DNA of 11,925 bases from NCBI GenBank assembly GCA_965603115.1, contig CBFDBT010000066.1, forward strand, positions 1-11,925. The letters are read 5' to 3'. Positions 1 to 8,106 of this stretch are shown in pieces. A program made the translations under genes and the position numbers. The stretch is from CBFDBT01 sp965603115. GTDB taxonomy: Bacteria > Pseudomonadota > Alphaproteobacteria > Sphingomonadales > Kordiimonadaceae. Each line of letters opens with the position of its first letter. Position 1 is the stretch's first letter. The notes under the pieces were generated by a model. That model did not search any database and had not been told where the DNA came from. It saw nothing but the letters and a program-made list of their open reading frames with translations.

Positions 1-935
1 ATTTCTTCTTCAGTAAAATCAGTCATAGAGACAGCCACTTTGGCGAAGTCTTCGCCAGAATTGACGCGCTTAATAAAGAGCTGAGCTGCTTCTTCAGTTT
101 CCAAGCTGATTTGCTGCATGGTTCGGCTGGCAGGAGTTGAATATTCACTTTGTTTATAATCAAATTCTTCGCGAAGCGCGTCTTCGCTAACCACAACTTT
201 ATCTTCAAAACTTTCAGGTGTTAACAAAACATAATTATACGTACGGTATTCAGGGGCCATATAGGCGCCTTTTTGTTTGTTATAATAATTTTCAAGCTCC
301 TCTTCAGTTGGGCTGGCCAAGTTTTTAATAATTGTACCAGGAAGAGAAAGTAAGGTGGCGCTGCGGGTCTCACTACGAAAACTATAAAGCTTTTCAGCTA
401 AGGCGCGGGGAACAGGTGTAGCCGCAGTAACGGCGTTAATGAGCTGCTCTTGGGCTATTAAATGTTTAGTATCAGTTATATATTTTTTATATGTGAGCCC
501 TGCGGTCTGCAGCGTTTGCATCATAGGTTCGCGGTCAATCACACCCTTTTTTATAGGCTGAAATGCGTCAATCTTGAGCATTTCCTTTGATAACTGCTTG
601 TCACTGCCTCTAAGGCCGAGATTTGTAGCATCGTCGGTCAATGCAGCAGTTGTTATCATCTGTTGCAGAGTGCGTTGGTGGAGTTGCAAGCCAAGGATAA
701 TATCCTGTGTACTGACGGCGCCACCATATTGTTGCTGATATTGCCTCGCCTGATTTTCTACGTTACGTCTAAGGTCTTCTGTTGCAATCTTAGTCTCGCC
801 AACAGTAGCCACAACACGATCTGAGGCAATGAACATTCCACCACCAACGCCCCATATGGCAAAACTTGCGATCAGCAGGCCAAAAAGTGCTGATACTAAA
901 ATTGATTTCACGCCGCTGCGTACTTTGCTCGCCAT
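1..935 (-). CDS. PpiD/SurA-like peptidylprolyl isomerase chaperone (partial, N-terminal 311 residues)
   Basis: A minus-strand frame stays open from the ATG at 935 to the left edge of the window, so the C-terminus is missing. The start is followed by a basic stretch (MASKVRSGVK) and one hydrophobic segment at about residues 11-33, the single N-terminal membrane anchor of PpiD-type chaperones. Next comes a glycine-rich GVGGG turn and then a VATVGETKI motif with a long helical region, as in the SurA_N/PpiD N-terminal chaperone domain (about 40-200). The peptidylprolyl isomerase domain would begin near residue 245 and is cut. Proteins of this family sit in the inner membrane facing the periplasm and help outer-membrane and secreted proteins fold. 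A GGGAG ribosome-binding site lies 8 bases upstream (plus 944-948). The gene is divergent from tpiA, a common alphaproteobacterial arrangement. The family call is firm; the exact symbol is not. Confidence 0.85.
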   Translation of the reverse strand, partial: MASKVRSGVKSILVSALFGLLIASFAIWGVGGGMFIASDRVVATVGETKIATEDLRRNVENQARQYQQQYGGAVSTQDIILGLQLHQRTLQQMITTAALTDDATNLGLRGSDKQLSKEMLKIDAFQPIKKGVIDREPMMQTLQTAGLTYKKYITDTKHLIAQEQLINAVTAATPVPRALAEKLYSFRSETRSATLLSLPGTIIKNLASPTEEELENYYNKQKGAYMAPEYRTYNYVLLTPESFEDKVVVSEDALREEFDYKQSEYSTPASRTMQQISLETEEAAQLFIKRVNSGEDFAKVAVSMTDFTEEE

Positions 936-1142
936 GCGGGTCGCTCCCTATAATAATTACCGTTACTCTCGCAAGATTATGCCCACGAGTCACATTTGGG
1001 CGCATCATAAGAGCGAGACTGATCTCAATCAACTGCTGATTACGCTATTTAGCATCTTTATTTATTATTGTAGCCACTAGAATTCGTGAAAATGATCTGT
1101 TACATCATTAAACTATAAAAAATATTATTTAAGAGGTTTTAC
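936..1142. promoter_or_regulatory. Divergent intergenic region between the ppiD-like gene and tpiA
   Basis: This 207-base region must hold promoters for both divergent genes. A TATAAA stretch at 1114-1119 could be a -10 element for tpiA, but I see no convincing -35 partner. One GANTC site (GAGTC, 987-991) and a 6-bp inverted repeat (AATGAT/ATCATT, 1091-1109) are present. Nothing else stands out. Confidence 0.4.
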
Positions 1143-1937
1143 ATGTCAAACGTTGTTCCAATATCTAAAGAATTAGTCAAAGAGTGGCCTATCATGCCGA
1201 TGGTGGCAGGAAACTGGAAAATGAATGGCACTCAAGATAATTTAAGTGAGGTAAATGCTCTCAAGGACTTGATGGACAAAAATGGTGATTCGGCGTGTGA
1301 TATTCTTATATGTCCACCTTTCACCCTTATTAATGAGATGGCAAAGACTGCAGAAGGATCTGCAATTCTAGTTGGTGCTCAGGATTGTCATGCAAATGTA
1401 TCTGGTGCTCATACGGGTGATGTTAGTGCTGCGATGCTAAAAGATGTTGGAGCCACATATGTTATTGTAGGACACTCTGAACGTCGCACCGACCACGCTG
1501 AAGGGGACGCTGATGTGCTTGCCAAGGCATCGGCTGTTACGGCTGAGGGTTTGGTCGCTATTGTGTGTGTCGGCGAAACTAAACCCGAGAGGGATGCTGG
1601 CAAAACACTTGATGTTGTTCTGGGGCAGTTGGCTGGATCTGTTCCTGCTGATTCTATGCCTTTTACAACACTCATTGCTTATGAGCCTGTCTGGGCTATT
1701 GGAACGGGTGTTACGCCTACTGCAGAAGATGTGCGAGAGGTTCATGCCGCTATTCGACAGTCCTTAGTGGCGCGTTTTTCTGAAGTTGGTAATGGTTTCC
1801 GCATATTATATGGTGGATCCGTTAAGGCTTCAAATGCTGAAGAATTGATGGGTGTAGATAATGTAAATGGTGCCCTTGTGGGTGGCGCTAGCCTTAAAGC
1901 AGAAGATTTTGAGGGCATAATTAACGCCTATAGATAA
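1143..1937 (+). CDS. tpiA: Triosephosphate isomerase
   Basis: TpiA interconverts dihydroxyacetone phosphate and glyceraldehyde 3-phosphate in the cytoplasm during glycolysis and gluconeogenesis. The 264-residue product has all catalytic landmarks of the TIM barrel: GNWKMNG with Lys26, VIVGHSERR with electrophile His111, YEPVWAIGTG with catalytic base Glu181 and the start of flexible loop 6, and the phosphate-binding YGGSVK near 223-228. The chosen start has an AAGAGG ribosome-binding site (1131-1136) six bases upstream. It gives about 17 residues more than usual before the conserved MVAGNWKMNG; an in-frame ATG at 1194 would give the canonical N-terminus but has only a weak, distant AAAGAG. 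secG follows 115 bases later on the same strand, and the pair ends at one terminator, so they may be cotranscribed. Confidence 0.97.
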   Translation: MSNVVPISKELVKEWPIMPMVAGNWKMNGTQDNLSEVNALKDLMDKNGDSACDILICPPFTLINEMAKTAEGSAILVGAQDCHANVSGAHTGDVSAAMLKDVGATYVIVGHSERRTDHAEGDADVLAKASAVTAEGLVAIVCVGETKPERDAGKTLDVVLGQLAGSVPADSMPFTTLIAYEPVWAIGTGVTPTAEDVREVHAAIRQSLVARFSEVGNGFRILYGGSVKASNAEELMGVDNVNGALVGGASLKAEDFEGIINAYR

Positions 1938-2052
1938 AAATATTCGTTGATTTAGTAAATTTCACTGGTCAAGCGAGGGTAGATCGTATAGATACCGCCC
2001 CTTGAGTTAGCAGAGCTTGTCTGCGGGAATAAGGATTTAAAGAGTAAGGCTT

Positions 2053-2382
2053 ATGGAAAATATTTTATTGACCATCCATCTTATAGTTGCCATTTCCATG
2101 GTTCTAACTATTTTGATGCAGCGCTCTGAGGGCGGGGCTCTTGGTATTGGTGGCGGACCCACAGGTATGATGAGTGCACGTGGTGCAGCAGATTTTCTGA
2201 CGCGCACTACAAAATGGTTGGCGATCGTCTTTTTGGCTAACTCGCTTGCTTTAAGTTGGCTTGCATCTCAAAATAAAGAGGATACAACCGCGTTGGATAT
2301 TTTGGAGCAGGCTCAGGTTGAGGGCATTGTCCCAGTTGAGAAAGCGCCTGAGGTGCCCGTCGTACCAGATGATGGCGAATAA
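2053..2382 (+). CDS. secG: Preprotein translocase subunit SecG
   Basis: SecG is the small accessory subunit of the SecYEG channel in the inner membrane and assists SecA-driven export. The 109-residue product has the expected layout: a first membrane segment at about residues 3-22, the conserved cytoplasmic loop MQRSEGGALGIGGG followed by a serine/glycine-rich stretch, and a second membrane segment at about 54-72. The tail after residue 75 is acidic and proline/valine-rich and poorly conserved, as in other alphaproteobacterial SecG proteins. The ribosome-binding site is modest (AAAGAG or TAAGG at 2039-2049). The gene sits between tpiA and pyrG, the usual order in this class, and is closed by an intrinsic terminator 11 bases after the stop. 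Confidence 0.95.
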   Translation: MENILLTIHLIVAISMVLTILMQRSEGGALGIGGGPTGMMSARGAADFLTRTTKWLAIVFLANSLALSWLASQNKEDTTALDILEQAQVEGIVPVEKAPEVPVVPDDGE

Positions 2383-2392
2383 CGAGAATTTT

Positions 2393-2418
2393 AAGGGAGC
2401 ATTTGCTCCCTTTTCTTT
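2393..2418 (+). terminator. Intrinsic terminator after secG
   Basis: AAGGGAGC (2393-2400) pairs perfectly with GCTCCCTT (2405-2412) around an ATTT loop, and TTCTTT follows. This is a classic Rho-independent terminator, so pyrG is probably transcribed mainly from its own promoter. The rest of the spacer to 2515 is AT-rich, with a run of eight T at 2441-2448 and no clear promoter. Confidence 0.85.
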
Positions 2419-2515
2419 GATAATTTTATAAGTAGTTTTGTTTTTTTTAATAAATTTCACCTTCCCTGCAAAAATAGGGTGGGCCTTTTGAAGTTTTTGA
2501 TTATAGTGGGGTTCC

Positions 2516-4150
2516 ATGACGCGATATATTTTCATTACCGGCGGTGTGGTTTCTTCCCTTGGAAAAGGGCTCCTTTCTGCATCTCTTGGCGCTTTATTGC
2601 AGGCCCGCGGCTATTCCGTGCGCCTGAGAAAGCTTGATCCGTACCTCAATGTTGATCCAGGAACTATGAGTCCATACCAGCATGGGGAAGTGTATGTAAC
2701 CGATGATGGCGCGGAAACTGACCTCGACCTTGGTCATTATGAGCGTTTTACCGGTGTGCCGGGACGTCAGAGTGATAATGTCACATCTGGGCGGATCTAC
2801 AGTACAATTCTACAAAAAGAACGCCGAGGAGATTATCTTGGTGCTACTGTGCAGGTTATCCCGCATGTAACGGATGAGATTAAAAACTTTGCCCTAGCTG
2901 AACAAGACGGTGTTGATTTCATCCTATGTGAGATTGGTGGAACAGCTGGTGATATTGAAGCTATGCCATTCATGGAAAGCATTCGTCAGTTAAAAATTGA
3001 GCTTGGGCGAGGCCGTTCAATCTTTGTTCACCTAACGCTTGTACCATATTTGGCGGCGGCAGGTGAGTTGAAAACCAAGCCAACACAACATTCTGTAAAA
3101 GATTTGCGCTCAATTGGTATTCAGCCAGATGTGCTTGTATGTCGTGCTGAGCACCCAATTCCCGATAGTGATCGTCGCAAAATTTCTCTCTATTGTAATG
3201 TACATGAATCTGCGGTTATTCCCGCTCTTGATGCCTCATCAATTTATGAAGTGCCAATTGCCTATCATAAAGAAGGGCTCGACACTGAAGTCTTAAAGTC
3301 CTTTGGTCTAGCACATTCTGAACCTCCAGAGCTTGATCGCTGGCTTGAAATTGTCGACAGAATTAAAAATCCTGAAGGTGAAGTCAGAATTGCTGTTGTT
3401 GGTAAATATACGGGTCTGCTGGATGCTTATAAATCTCTTAGTGAAGCCCTCATTCATGGCGGCATAGCCAACAGAGTTAAGGTCAAAATTGAGTGGATAG
3501 AATCTGAGATATTTGAACAGGATGATGCTGTAGAGCGATTGCAGGCTGTGGATGGGATTCTAGTACCTGGCGGGTTTGGCAAGCGTGGCACGGAAGGTAA
3601 AATTGCTGCGGCGAAATTTGCTCGCGAGCATAACATTCCATATTTTGGAATATGTCTTGGAATGCAGATGGCCGTTGTTGAATCATCACGTAATTTGGCT
3701 GGAATTTCAGGGGCTGGTTCAACAGAGTTTGGTCCAACGCCTGAACCAGTTGTTGGCTTGATTACTGAGTGGGTCAAGGATGATGGAAGTGTTGAAGAAC
3801 GCACCGATGAAACAGACCTAGGTGGCACTATGCGCTTGGGTGCTTATCCAGCAGTTCTTAAAAAGGGATCAAAGGTTTCAGAGATTTATGGTGGTGCAGT
3901 TGATATATCCGAGCGCCATCGCCACCGCTATGAAGTGAATAAATCTTACATCAAAGCGATTGAAAAGGCTGGCGGACTCTTTTCTGGAATGTCTCCTGAC
4001 GGAGAGTTGCCTGAGATCTATGAACTGCCGGATCACCCTTGGTTTATTGGTGTGCAATATCATCCAGAACTGAAGTCAAAGCCATTTGAACCACATCCAC
4101 TGTTCAGTTCCTTTATAGCGGCAGCAGTTGCACAAAGCAGGCTGGTTTAA
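2516..4150 (+). CDS. pyrG: CTP synthase (glutamine hydrolysing)
   Basis: PyrG makes CTP from UTP, ATP and glutamine, the last step of pyrimidine nucleotide synthesis, in the cytoplasm. The 544-residue product has the usual full length. The N-terminal synthetase domain opens with the family signature YIFITGGVVSSLGKG, which includes the P-loop, followed by KLDPYLNVDPGTMSP and the UTP/CTP-binding region up to about residue 265. The C-terminal class I glutamine amidotransferase domain has its oxyanion strand PGGFGKRG (351-358), nucleophile Cys380 in FGICLGMQ, and the His516/Glu518 pair in YHPEL. All catalytic residues are present. The start is family-typical, though the ribosome-binding site is only a G-rich TGGGG (2507-2511) four bases upstream. 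The stop is followed by a hairpin at 4184-4207 rather than by kdsA or eno. Confidence 0.98.
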   Translation: MTRYIFITGGVVSSLGKGLLSASLGALLQARGYSVRLRKLDPYLNVDPGTMSPYQHGEVYVTDDGAETDLDLGHYERFTGVPGRQSDNVTSGRIYSTILQKERRGDYLGATVQVIPHVTDEIKNFALAEQDGVDFILCEIGGTAGDIEAMPFMESIRQLKIELGRGRSIFVHLTLVPYLAAAGELKTKPTQHSVKDLRSIGIQPDVLVCRAEHPIPDSDRRKISLYCNVHESAVIPALDASSIYEVPIAYHKEGLDTEVLKSFGLAHSEPPELDRWLEIVDRIKNPEGEVRIAVVGKYTGLLDAYKSLSEALIHGGIANRVKVKIEWIESEIFEQDDAVERLQAVDGILVPGGFGKRGTEGKIAAAKFAREHNIPYFGICLGMQMAVVESSRNLAGISGAGSTEFGPTPEPVVGLITEWVKDDGSVEERTDETDLGGTMRLGAYPAVLKKGSKVSEIYGGAVDISERHRHRYEVNKSYIKAIEKAGGLFSGMSPDGELPEIYELPDHPWFIGVQYHPELKSKPFEPHPLFSSFIAAAVAQSRLV

Positions 4151-4183
4151 TTTCACTTTCTGATAGTCTTAAAGGGGGTGTTT

Positions 4184-4207
4184 CTGCGCAAACTTTGTTT
4201 GGCGCAG
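4184..4207 (+). other. Hairpin downstream of pyrG
   Basis: CTGCGC plus AAAC (4184-4193) pairs with GTTT and GCGCAG (4197-4207) around a TTT loop, with one bulged G at 4201: a ten-pair stem. No T-run follows, so this is either a weak terminator or a stabilising or processing structure at the pyrG 3' end. It lies 77 bases before the ribosome-binding region of the next gene, so it could also belong to that leader. Confidence 0.5.
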
Positions 4208-4286
4208 GGCTTGCATATATAAGTCTCTAAACATTACACTTGGGTAATTTCTGCCGAGGTGGGAGCCTTATTGAGAGGAATATGTG

Positions 4287-5069
4287 ATGAAATTATGGAT
4301 GATAGCGCTTTTCATGTGCTTTTTAGTGCCATCTGCAGGGTTCACGCAGGATGTTATAGAGTCTGAGTTGGAAGATGTTGATCACTCTAAAAATGAGAGT
4401 GATGAGCCGATCGTAATCGTCTTCACGGAGGCTGATAAGGTCGGCTATATCATCGGACAAATTCACGCTATGGGCACTGGAGCTAAAGCCAAGACTACCT
4501 CAGTTGATGTTCAAGGTGATGAAGGTGTGCTTCATGAGGGAGATGCCATTGAGGCTGTTATCCACAGCGAAGGCGCTGATGCCATTCGTAAGTATCATGC
4601 TTCAGTCCGTCAGATGATGAAGGATAATATTGAATGGACAAACGAGAGTACTATGCTTTTGACCATCCACGAGATAAGGATGTTAAGTCGTCATATGGAA
4701 TGGAAATCCATGCGCTCTCATTTGGTAGCTCTCGATAGGTTTAGTAAAGAGCATTATCCAATGTGGAATGAAATGAGAGTAGAGAGCTGGCTGGTTCAGG
4801 CTGAAACCATGCTGTATATGCGACCAGAGGGCGAAGAGAAAAAGAGAGCCATTGAAGGGCTTTTGGCAAAGGTCAGGCTTGCACAAAAAACCAATGAAGA
4901 CCTCGGGTATAATTTCACTATCTCGGATCGCATCATAGATATTGAAGAGGGTCGTTTACCTGAGGGGGCGATGCTAGCTCTAGATGAAACCCGCGATTCT
5001 CTTGAAGAGAGAAAAGAAGGCGACAAAGGTTTTTTTGGACGCACCCTAAAGAAACTTAAGTTTTGGTGA
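4287..5069 (+). CDS. Unrecognised exported protein of 260 residues
   Basis: I do not recognise this protein. The ATG at 4287 has a strong GAGAGGA ribosome-binding site (4273-4279) seven bases upstream; the in-frame GTG at 4284 is less well placed. Residues 1-18 look like a signal peptide (MKLWMIALFMCFLVPSAG), with cleavage probably near residues 18-22, so the mature protein should be periplasmic. An acidic stretch (22-40) follows, then a short beta-like segment PIVIVFTEADKVGYIIG (41-57), then a mostly helical charged region (about 95-205) with regular tryptophan and methionine, possibly helical repeats. The end FFGRTLKKLKFW is basic and aromatic and could be membrane-associating. No catalytic motif is visible. 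It follows pyrG on the same strand and converges with the M20 peptidase gene, leaving 16 bases between their stops. Confidence 0.8.
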   Translation: MKLWMIALFMCFLVPSAGFTQDVIESELEDVDHSKNESDEPIVIVFTEADKVGYIIGQIHAMGTGAKAKTTSVDVQGDEGVLHEGDAIEAVIHSEGADAIRKYHASVRQMMKDNIEWTNESTMLLTIHEIRMLSRHMEWKSMRSHLVALDRFSKEHYPMWNEMRVESWLVQAETMLYMRPEGEEKKRAIEGLLAKVRLAQKTNEDLGYNFTISDRIIDIEEGRLPEGAMLALDETRDSLEERKEGDKGFFGRTLKKLKFW

Positions 5070-5085
5070 TTTTGTTATAGTTGCT

Positions 5086-6612
5086 TTAAAACTCTGTAAT
5101 CACAGCGGAATATACTTCAATAGCATCCCACAGGTTTTGCAGGCGTAGGTTTTCGTTACGCCCATGCTGATTATTATCATGGTTGGCAATCGGCAGAATA
5201 ACAATTGGCGCGTCCAAGGCTTGTTCAAATAAATAGATAGGCAAGCTGCCGCCCATGGTTGGTGTGAGCAATGTTTTATTGCCATCAATCCGATCAAGAA
5301 TAGAAACCAGTTTTTGTGCATCTTTATTTACAAGCGATGTTCTAAAGGCTGGGTAGCCACCCCCAACATTAACATAAACCAAATTGTTATGGGCTTTTAT
5401 CAATTCAGCCGATGGTTCCTCAGTTGTTACGGTATAGCCTTCTTGGTTAAGATATTTTTTAAAGCTTGCGGCTACGCGTTCCGGGGTTTGATTGGGAACG
5501 AGGCGGAAATTTAGGGAAGCTGACGCGCTTGGTATGATAATATTGCGCGCGAGTTTGCCGACACCGCCGCCTTGCAGTCCTTTAAGGATAATAGCGGGTT
5601 TCATGATCTGAAGTTCTAAGCGACTACCTTCACCGATAGGGCTGCCAACGTTTAATTCCTCTTTGAGTTTTTCATCCATATTTGGCATGGCGGCAATTGC
5701 TGCTTGCTCTGCGGCTGTTATTGCCTGCACATCTTCATGATAGCCGGGGAAGGTCATACCAACGGATTTTTGGTCATTCATGTCGTTGAGAAGGCTGACG
5801 AGTTTCTCTGATGGGTTAGGCGCCCAGTTACCATAGTGGCCACTGTGAAGAGGTTTGTTGGGGCCGTACATAGTGAGACCAACAGTCATGGTGCCTCTTA
5901 CGCCAAAGACGAGTTGACGTTTGCGAGACTGATGCATAGGCCCGTCACAAAAAAGCATAAGATCAGATTTAAGCTTGTCGCTATGGTCTTTTAAAATAGC
6001 GTCTAGAGTTGGCGAGCCGGCTTCTTCTTCCCCATCAAGGATAAGTTTGATGTTAACCGAAAGTGCTATGCCGGCATTATCAAGCGCATCAATTGCAGCC
6101 ATTAGGGCAATGACGGGAGCCTTATCGTCACCTGCAGAGCGCGCAAATAAACGCCATTCTGGGTTTACGCTGTCACCCGTTTGCGGCCAGGCGATATCAT
6201 TGGCGCCAGTTTCAACCATGCCATCACGTAACTGTGGGCTAAAGGGTGGGGATTTCCAATTTTTAGTGTCCACAGGTTGGCCATCAAAATGTGCATATAT
6301 CAATACAGTTTTTGTGGCACCCTCGGTCTTGCGTTCGGCGAAAATATAGGGCGCACGACCGGCCGTCCATACCTCGGTTTTAAAGTGTCTTTTTTGTAAA
6401 TAGCTTTCGATCCAGTCGGAATTCTTTTTCATATCGTCTAGATTAGACGAGACATTGGGTAAGCTGAGAAGTTCGCGAAAGTCATTCAGTAGCTGAACTT
6501 CATTAGCCATCCTGTGTTTTTTGGCTGCCTCTACAGATTTAAGCTCAGAGTCTGCCATTGCGGGCAGGGTGACTAGATAAATGCTGATTAACAATTTGCT
6601 GATATATTTCAT
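5086..6612 (-). CDS. Exported M20-family zinc metallopeptidase (dipeptidase/carboxypeptidase type)
   Basis: This 508-residue protein belongs to the M20 di-zinc peptidases, which release amino acids from dipeptides or peptide ends. The metal-site motifs occur in order: YAHFDGQPVD (His108 and Asp110), RSAGDDKAP (bridging Asp162), GEEEAGS (Glu196 as general base and Glu197 as ligand, by analogy with carnosinase and CPG2), CDGP (Asp223), and NHDNNQHG near the end (His478). LHSGHYG (255-261) and the following section match the inserted dimerisation domain, which carries the His that completes the active site. Residues 1-20 form a signal peptide ending in PAMA, so it should act in the periplasm. 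An AAGGG ribosome-binding site (plus 6619-6623) supports the start. It is the only complete minus-strand gene here, divergent from eno. Substrate cannot be read from sequence; peptide scavenging is an inference. Confidence 0.92.
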   Translation of the reverse strand: MKYISKLLISIYLVTLPAMADSELKSVEAAKKHRMANEVQLLNDFRELLSLPNVSSNLDDMKKNSDWIESYLQKRHFKTEVWTAGRAPYIFAERKTEGATKTVLIYAHFDGQPVDTKNWKSPPFSPQLRDGMVETGANDIAWPQTGDSVNPEWRLFARSAGDDKAPVIALMAAIDALDNAGIALSVNIKLILDGEEEAGSPTLDAILKDHSDKLKSDLMLFCDGPMHQSRKRQLVFGVRGTMTVGLTMYGPNKPLHSGHYGNWAPNPSEKLVSLLNDMNDQKSVGMTFPGYHEDVQAITAAEQAAIAAMPNMDEKLKEELNVGSPIGEGSRLELQIMKPAIILKGLQGGGVGKLARNIIIPSASASLNFRLVPNQTPERVAASFKKYLNQEGYTVTTEEPSAELIKAHNNLVYVNVGGGYPAFRTSLVNKDAQKLVSILDRIDGNKTLLTPTMGGSLPIYLFEQALDAPIVILPIANHDNNQHGRNENLRLQNLWDAIEVYSAVITEF

Positions 6613-6701
6613 GAAAGACCCTTTTTAATGATAACCACTCGGTATTTTATCTTGCTACTCATTTGTTTAATTTCTTTTCAGTAAAAAAGACAGTCAAAAC
6701 C

Positions 6702-6730
6702 TTGCGGTGATACCAAATTGGCTGTATTAA
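6702..6730 (+). promoter_or_regulatory. Putative eno promoter
   Basis: TTGCGG (6702-6707) and TATTAA (6725-6730) are separated by exactly 17 bases, giving an expected start about 35 bases before the eno ATG. An imperfect inverted repeat, ACAGTCAA (6690-6697) with TTGGCTGT (6718-6725), overlaps it and could be an operator. This is a motif match only. The same intergenic space must also serve the divergent peptidase gene. Confidence 0.4.
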
Positions 6731-6772
6731 GCGCTCATAATCTAATTCAAACTCCTTAAAGGATATAGTTCC

Positions 6773-8047
6773 ATGACTGCCATTATAGATATTTTAGGTC
6801 GCGAAATTGTAGATAGTCGCGGTAATCCAACTGTTGAGGTGGATGTGCTGCTCGAAGATGGCGCATTTGGTCGCGCTGCTGTGCCGTCTGGTGCATCAAC
6901 AGGCGCCCATGAAGCCGTTGAGCTACGTGATGGCGATAAGTCCCGCTATATGGGTAAAGGTGTTCTCAAAGCAGTGGAAGCTGTGAATGGCGAGCTTTAT
7001 GACACGCTCGTTGGACTTGATAGTAGTGACCAAATCGCCATTGATGGCGCGATGCGGGATCTTGATGGAACCCAGAATAAGTCTCGTTTAGGTGCTAACG
7101 CAATTCTTGGCGTTTCGATGGCAGTTGCTAAAGCAGCGGCTGAAAGTCATGGTACGTCACTTTATCGATATATTGGCGGCGCACACGCGCATATGCTGCC
7201 TGTTCCAATGATGAATATCATCAATGGTGGAGAGCATGCTGACAATCCTATCGACGTACAGGAATTTATGATTATGCCTGTGGCGGCGGATACAATAGCC
7301 GATGCTGTGCGCATGGGCGCTGAAATTTTTCACACGCTTAAAGGAAAACTATCAGACGCGGGCCTTAGTACATCTGTGGGTGATGAGGGTGGCTTTGCTC
7401 CAAATCTTAATGGCACCGTTGAAGCACTTGATTTTCTAATGAAAGCCGTTGAATCTGCTGGCTATAAGCCGGGTGAAGATATTTATCTTGCCATGGATGC
7501 AGCCGCATCTGAGTTTTACAAAGATGGTGTCTATCACTTAAAAGGTGAGAACCGCAAACTTGATAGTGCTGAAATGGTTGATTATTGGGCAGATTTGGTC
7601 GGTCGTTATCCAATTATTTCAGTTGAAGATGGTATGGATGAAGATGACTGGGATGGATGGAAGCGGCTAACCGACAAAATTGGTGATAAAGTACAATTGG
7701 TTGGGGATGACCTTTTTGTAACCAATCCGGCACGACTATCTGACGGCATTGAAAAGGGCGTTGCAAACTCAATTCTTGTTAAAGTTAACCAGATTGGTAC
7801 GCTGAGCGAAACACTGGACGCTGTTAATATGGCGCACCGCAATGGTTATACGTCTGTAATGTCGCATCGGTCTGGTGAAACTGAAGACACAACAATAGCT
7901 GACCTTGCTGTTGCGACCAATTGCGGACAAATTAAAACAGGATCCCTTGCTCGCTCAGATCGTTTGGCAAAATATAACCAGCTTATTCGCATTGAAGAAG
8001 AACTGGGCTCAGCTGCACAATATGCCGGACGCAGCATTTTGCTCTAA
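6773..8047 (+). CDS. eno: Enolase (phosphopyruvate hydratase)
   Basis: Enolase dehydrates 2-phosphoglycerate to phosphoenolpyruvate in the cytoplasm, and in many proteobacteria part of the pool joins the RNA degradosome. The 424-residue product is of normal length with every signature: ARG-type start EIVDSRGNPTVEV, substrate loop PSGASTGAHEAVELRDGD (38-55), NGGEHADN with His155, GDEGGFAPN with catalytic acid/base Glu205, magnesium ligands Asp242, Glu285 (SVEDG) and Asp312 (VGDDLFVTN), catalytic Lys337 in LVKVNQIGT, the MSHRSGETED loop (363-372), and Lys388. An AAAGGA ribosome-binding site (6758-6763) precedes the ATG by nine bases. A putative promoter lies at 6702-6730 and an intrinsic terminator at 8065-8098, so eno is probably a single-gene transcript here. 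Confidence 0.98.
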   Translation: MTAIIDILGREIVDSRGNPTVEVDVLLEDGAFGRAAVPSGASTGAHEAVELRDGDKSRYMGKGVLKAVEAVNGELYDTLVGLDSSDQIAIDGAMRDLDGTQNKSRLGANAILGVSMAVAKAAAESHGTSLYRYIGGAHAHMLPVPMMNIINGGEHADNPIDVQEFMIMPVAADTIADAVRMGAEIFHTLKGKLSDAGLSTSVGDEGGFAPNLNGTVEALDFLMKAVESAGYKPGEDIYLAMDAAASEFYKDGVYHLKGENRKLDSAEMVDYWADLVGRYPIISVEDGMDEDDWDGWKRLTDKIGDKVQLVGDDLFVTNPARLSDGIEKGVANSILVKVNQIGTLSETLDAVNMAHRNGYTSVMSHRSGETEDTTIADLAVATNCGQIKTGSLARSDRLAKYNQLIRIEEELGSAAQYAGRSILL

Positions 8048-8064
8048 AAGTTAAAATTAAAGTA

Positions 8065-8098
8065 AGGCCCTGCATAATTTTATGTGGGGCCTATTTTG
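8065..8098 (+). terminator. Intrinsic terminator after eno
   Basis: The arms at 8065-8076 and 8081-8092 form a 12-bp stem (AGGCCC at its base, two G-U pairs in the middle) around an ATTT loop, followed by ATTTTG. The stop of eno is 17 bases upstream. This separates eno from the ftsB-like gene. Confidence 0.8.
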
Positions 8099-8106
8099 TC
8101 GATAAT

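Noticed and set aside
829..1080. A plus-strand frame of 83 codons upstream of tpiA
   Set aside because: It largely overlaps the ppiD-like gene on the other strand, has no suitable ribosome-binding site, and shows no recognisable content.
2010..2024. Small hairpin GCAGA-GCTTG-TCTGC between tpiA and secG
   Set aside because: Only five pairs and no T-run; too weak to call a terminator or regulatory structure.
5052..5063. Perfect 12-base palindrome AAACTTAAGTTT at the end of the unknown secreted protein gene
   Set aside because: It has no loop, is AT-rich, and lies within codons for a Lys/Leu-rich tail; it is not a plausible terminator and is expected by chance at this composition.
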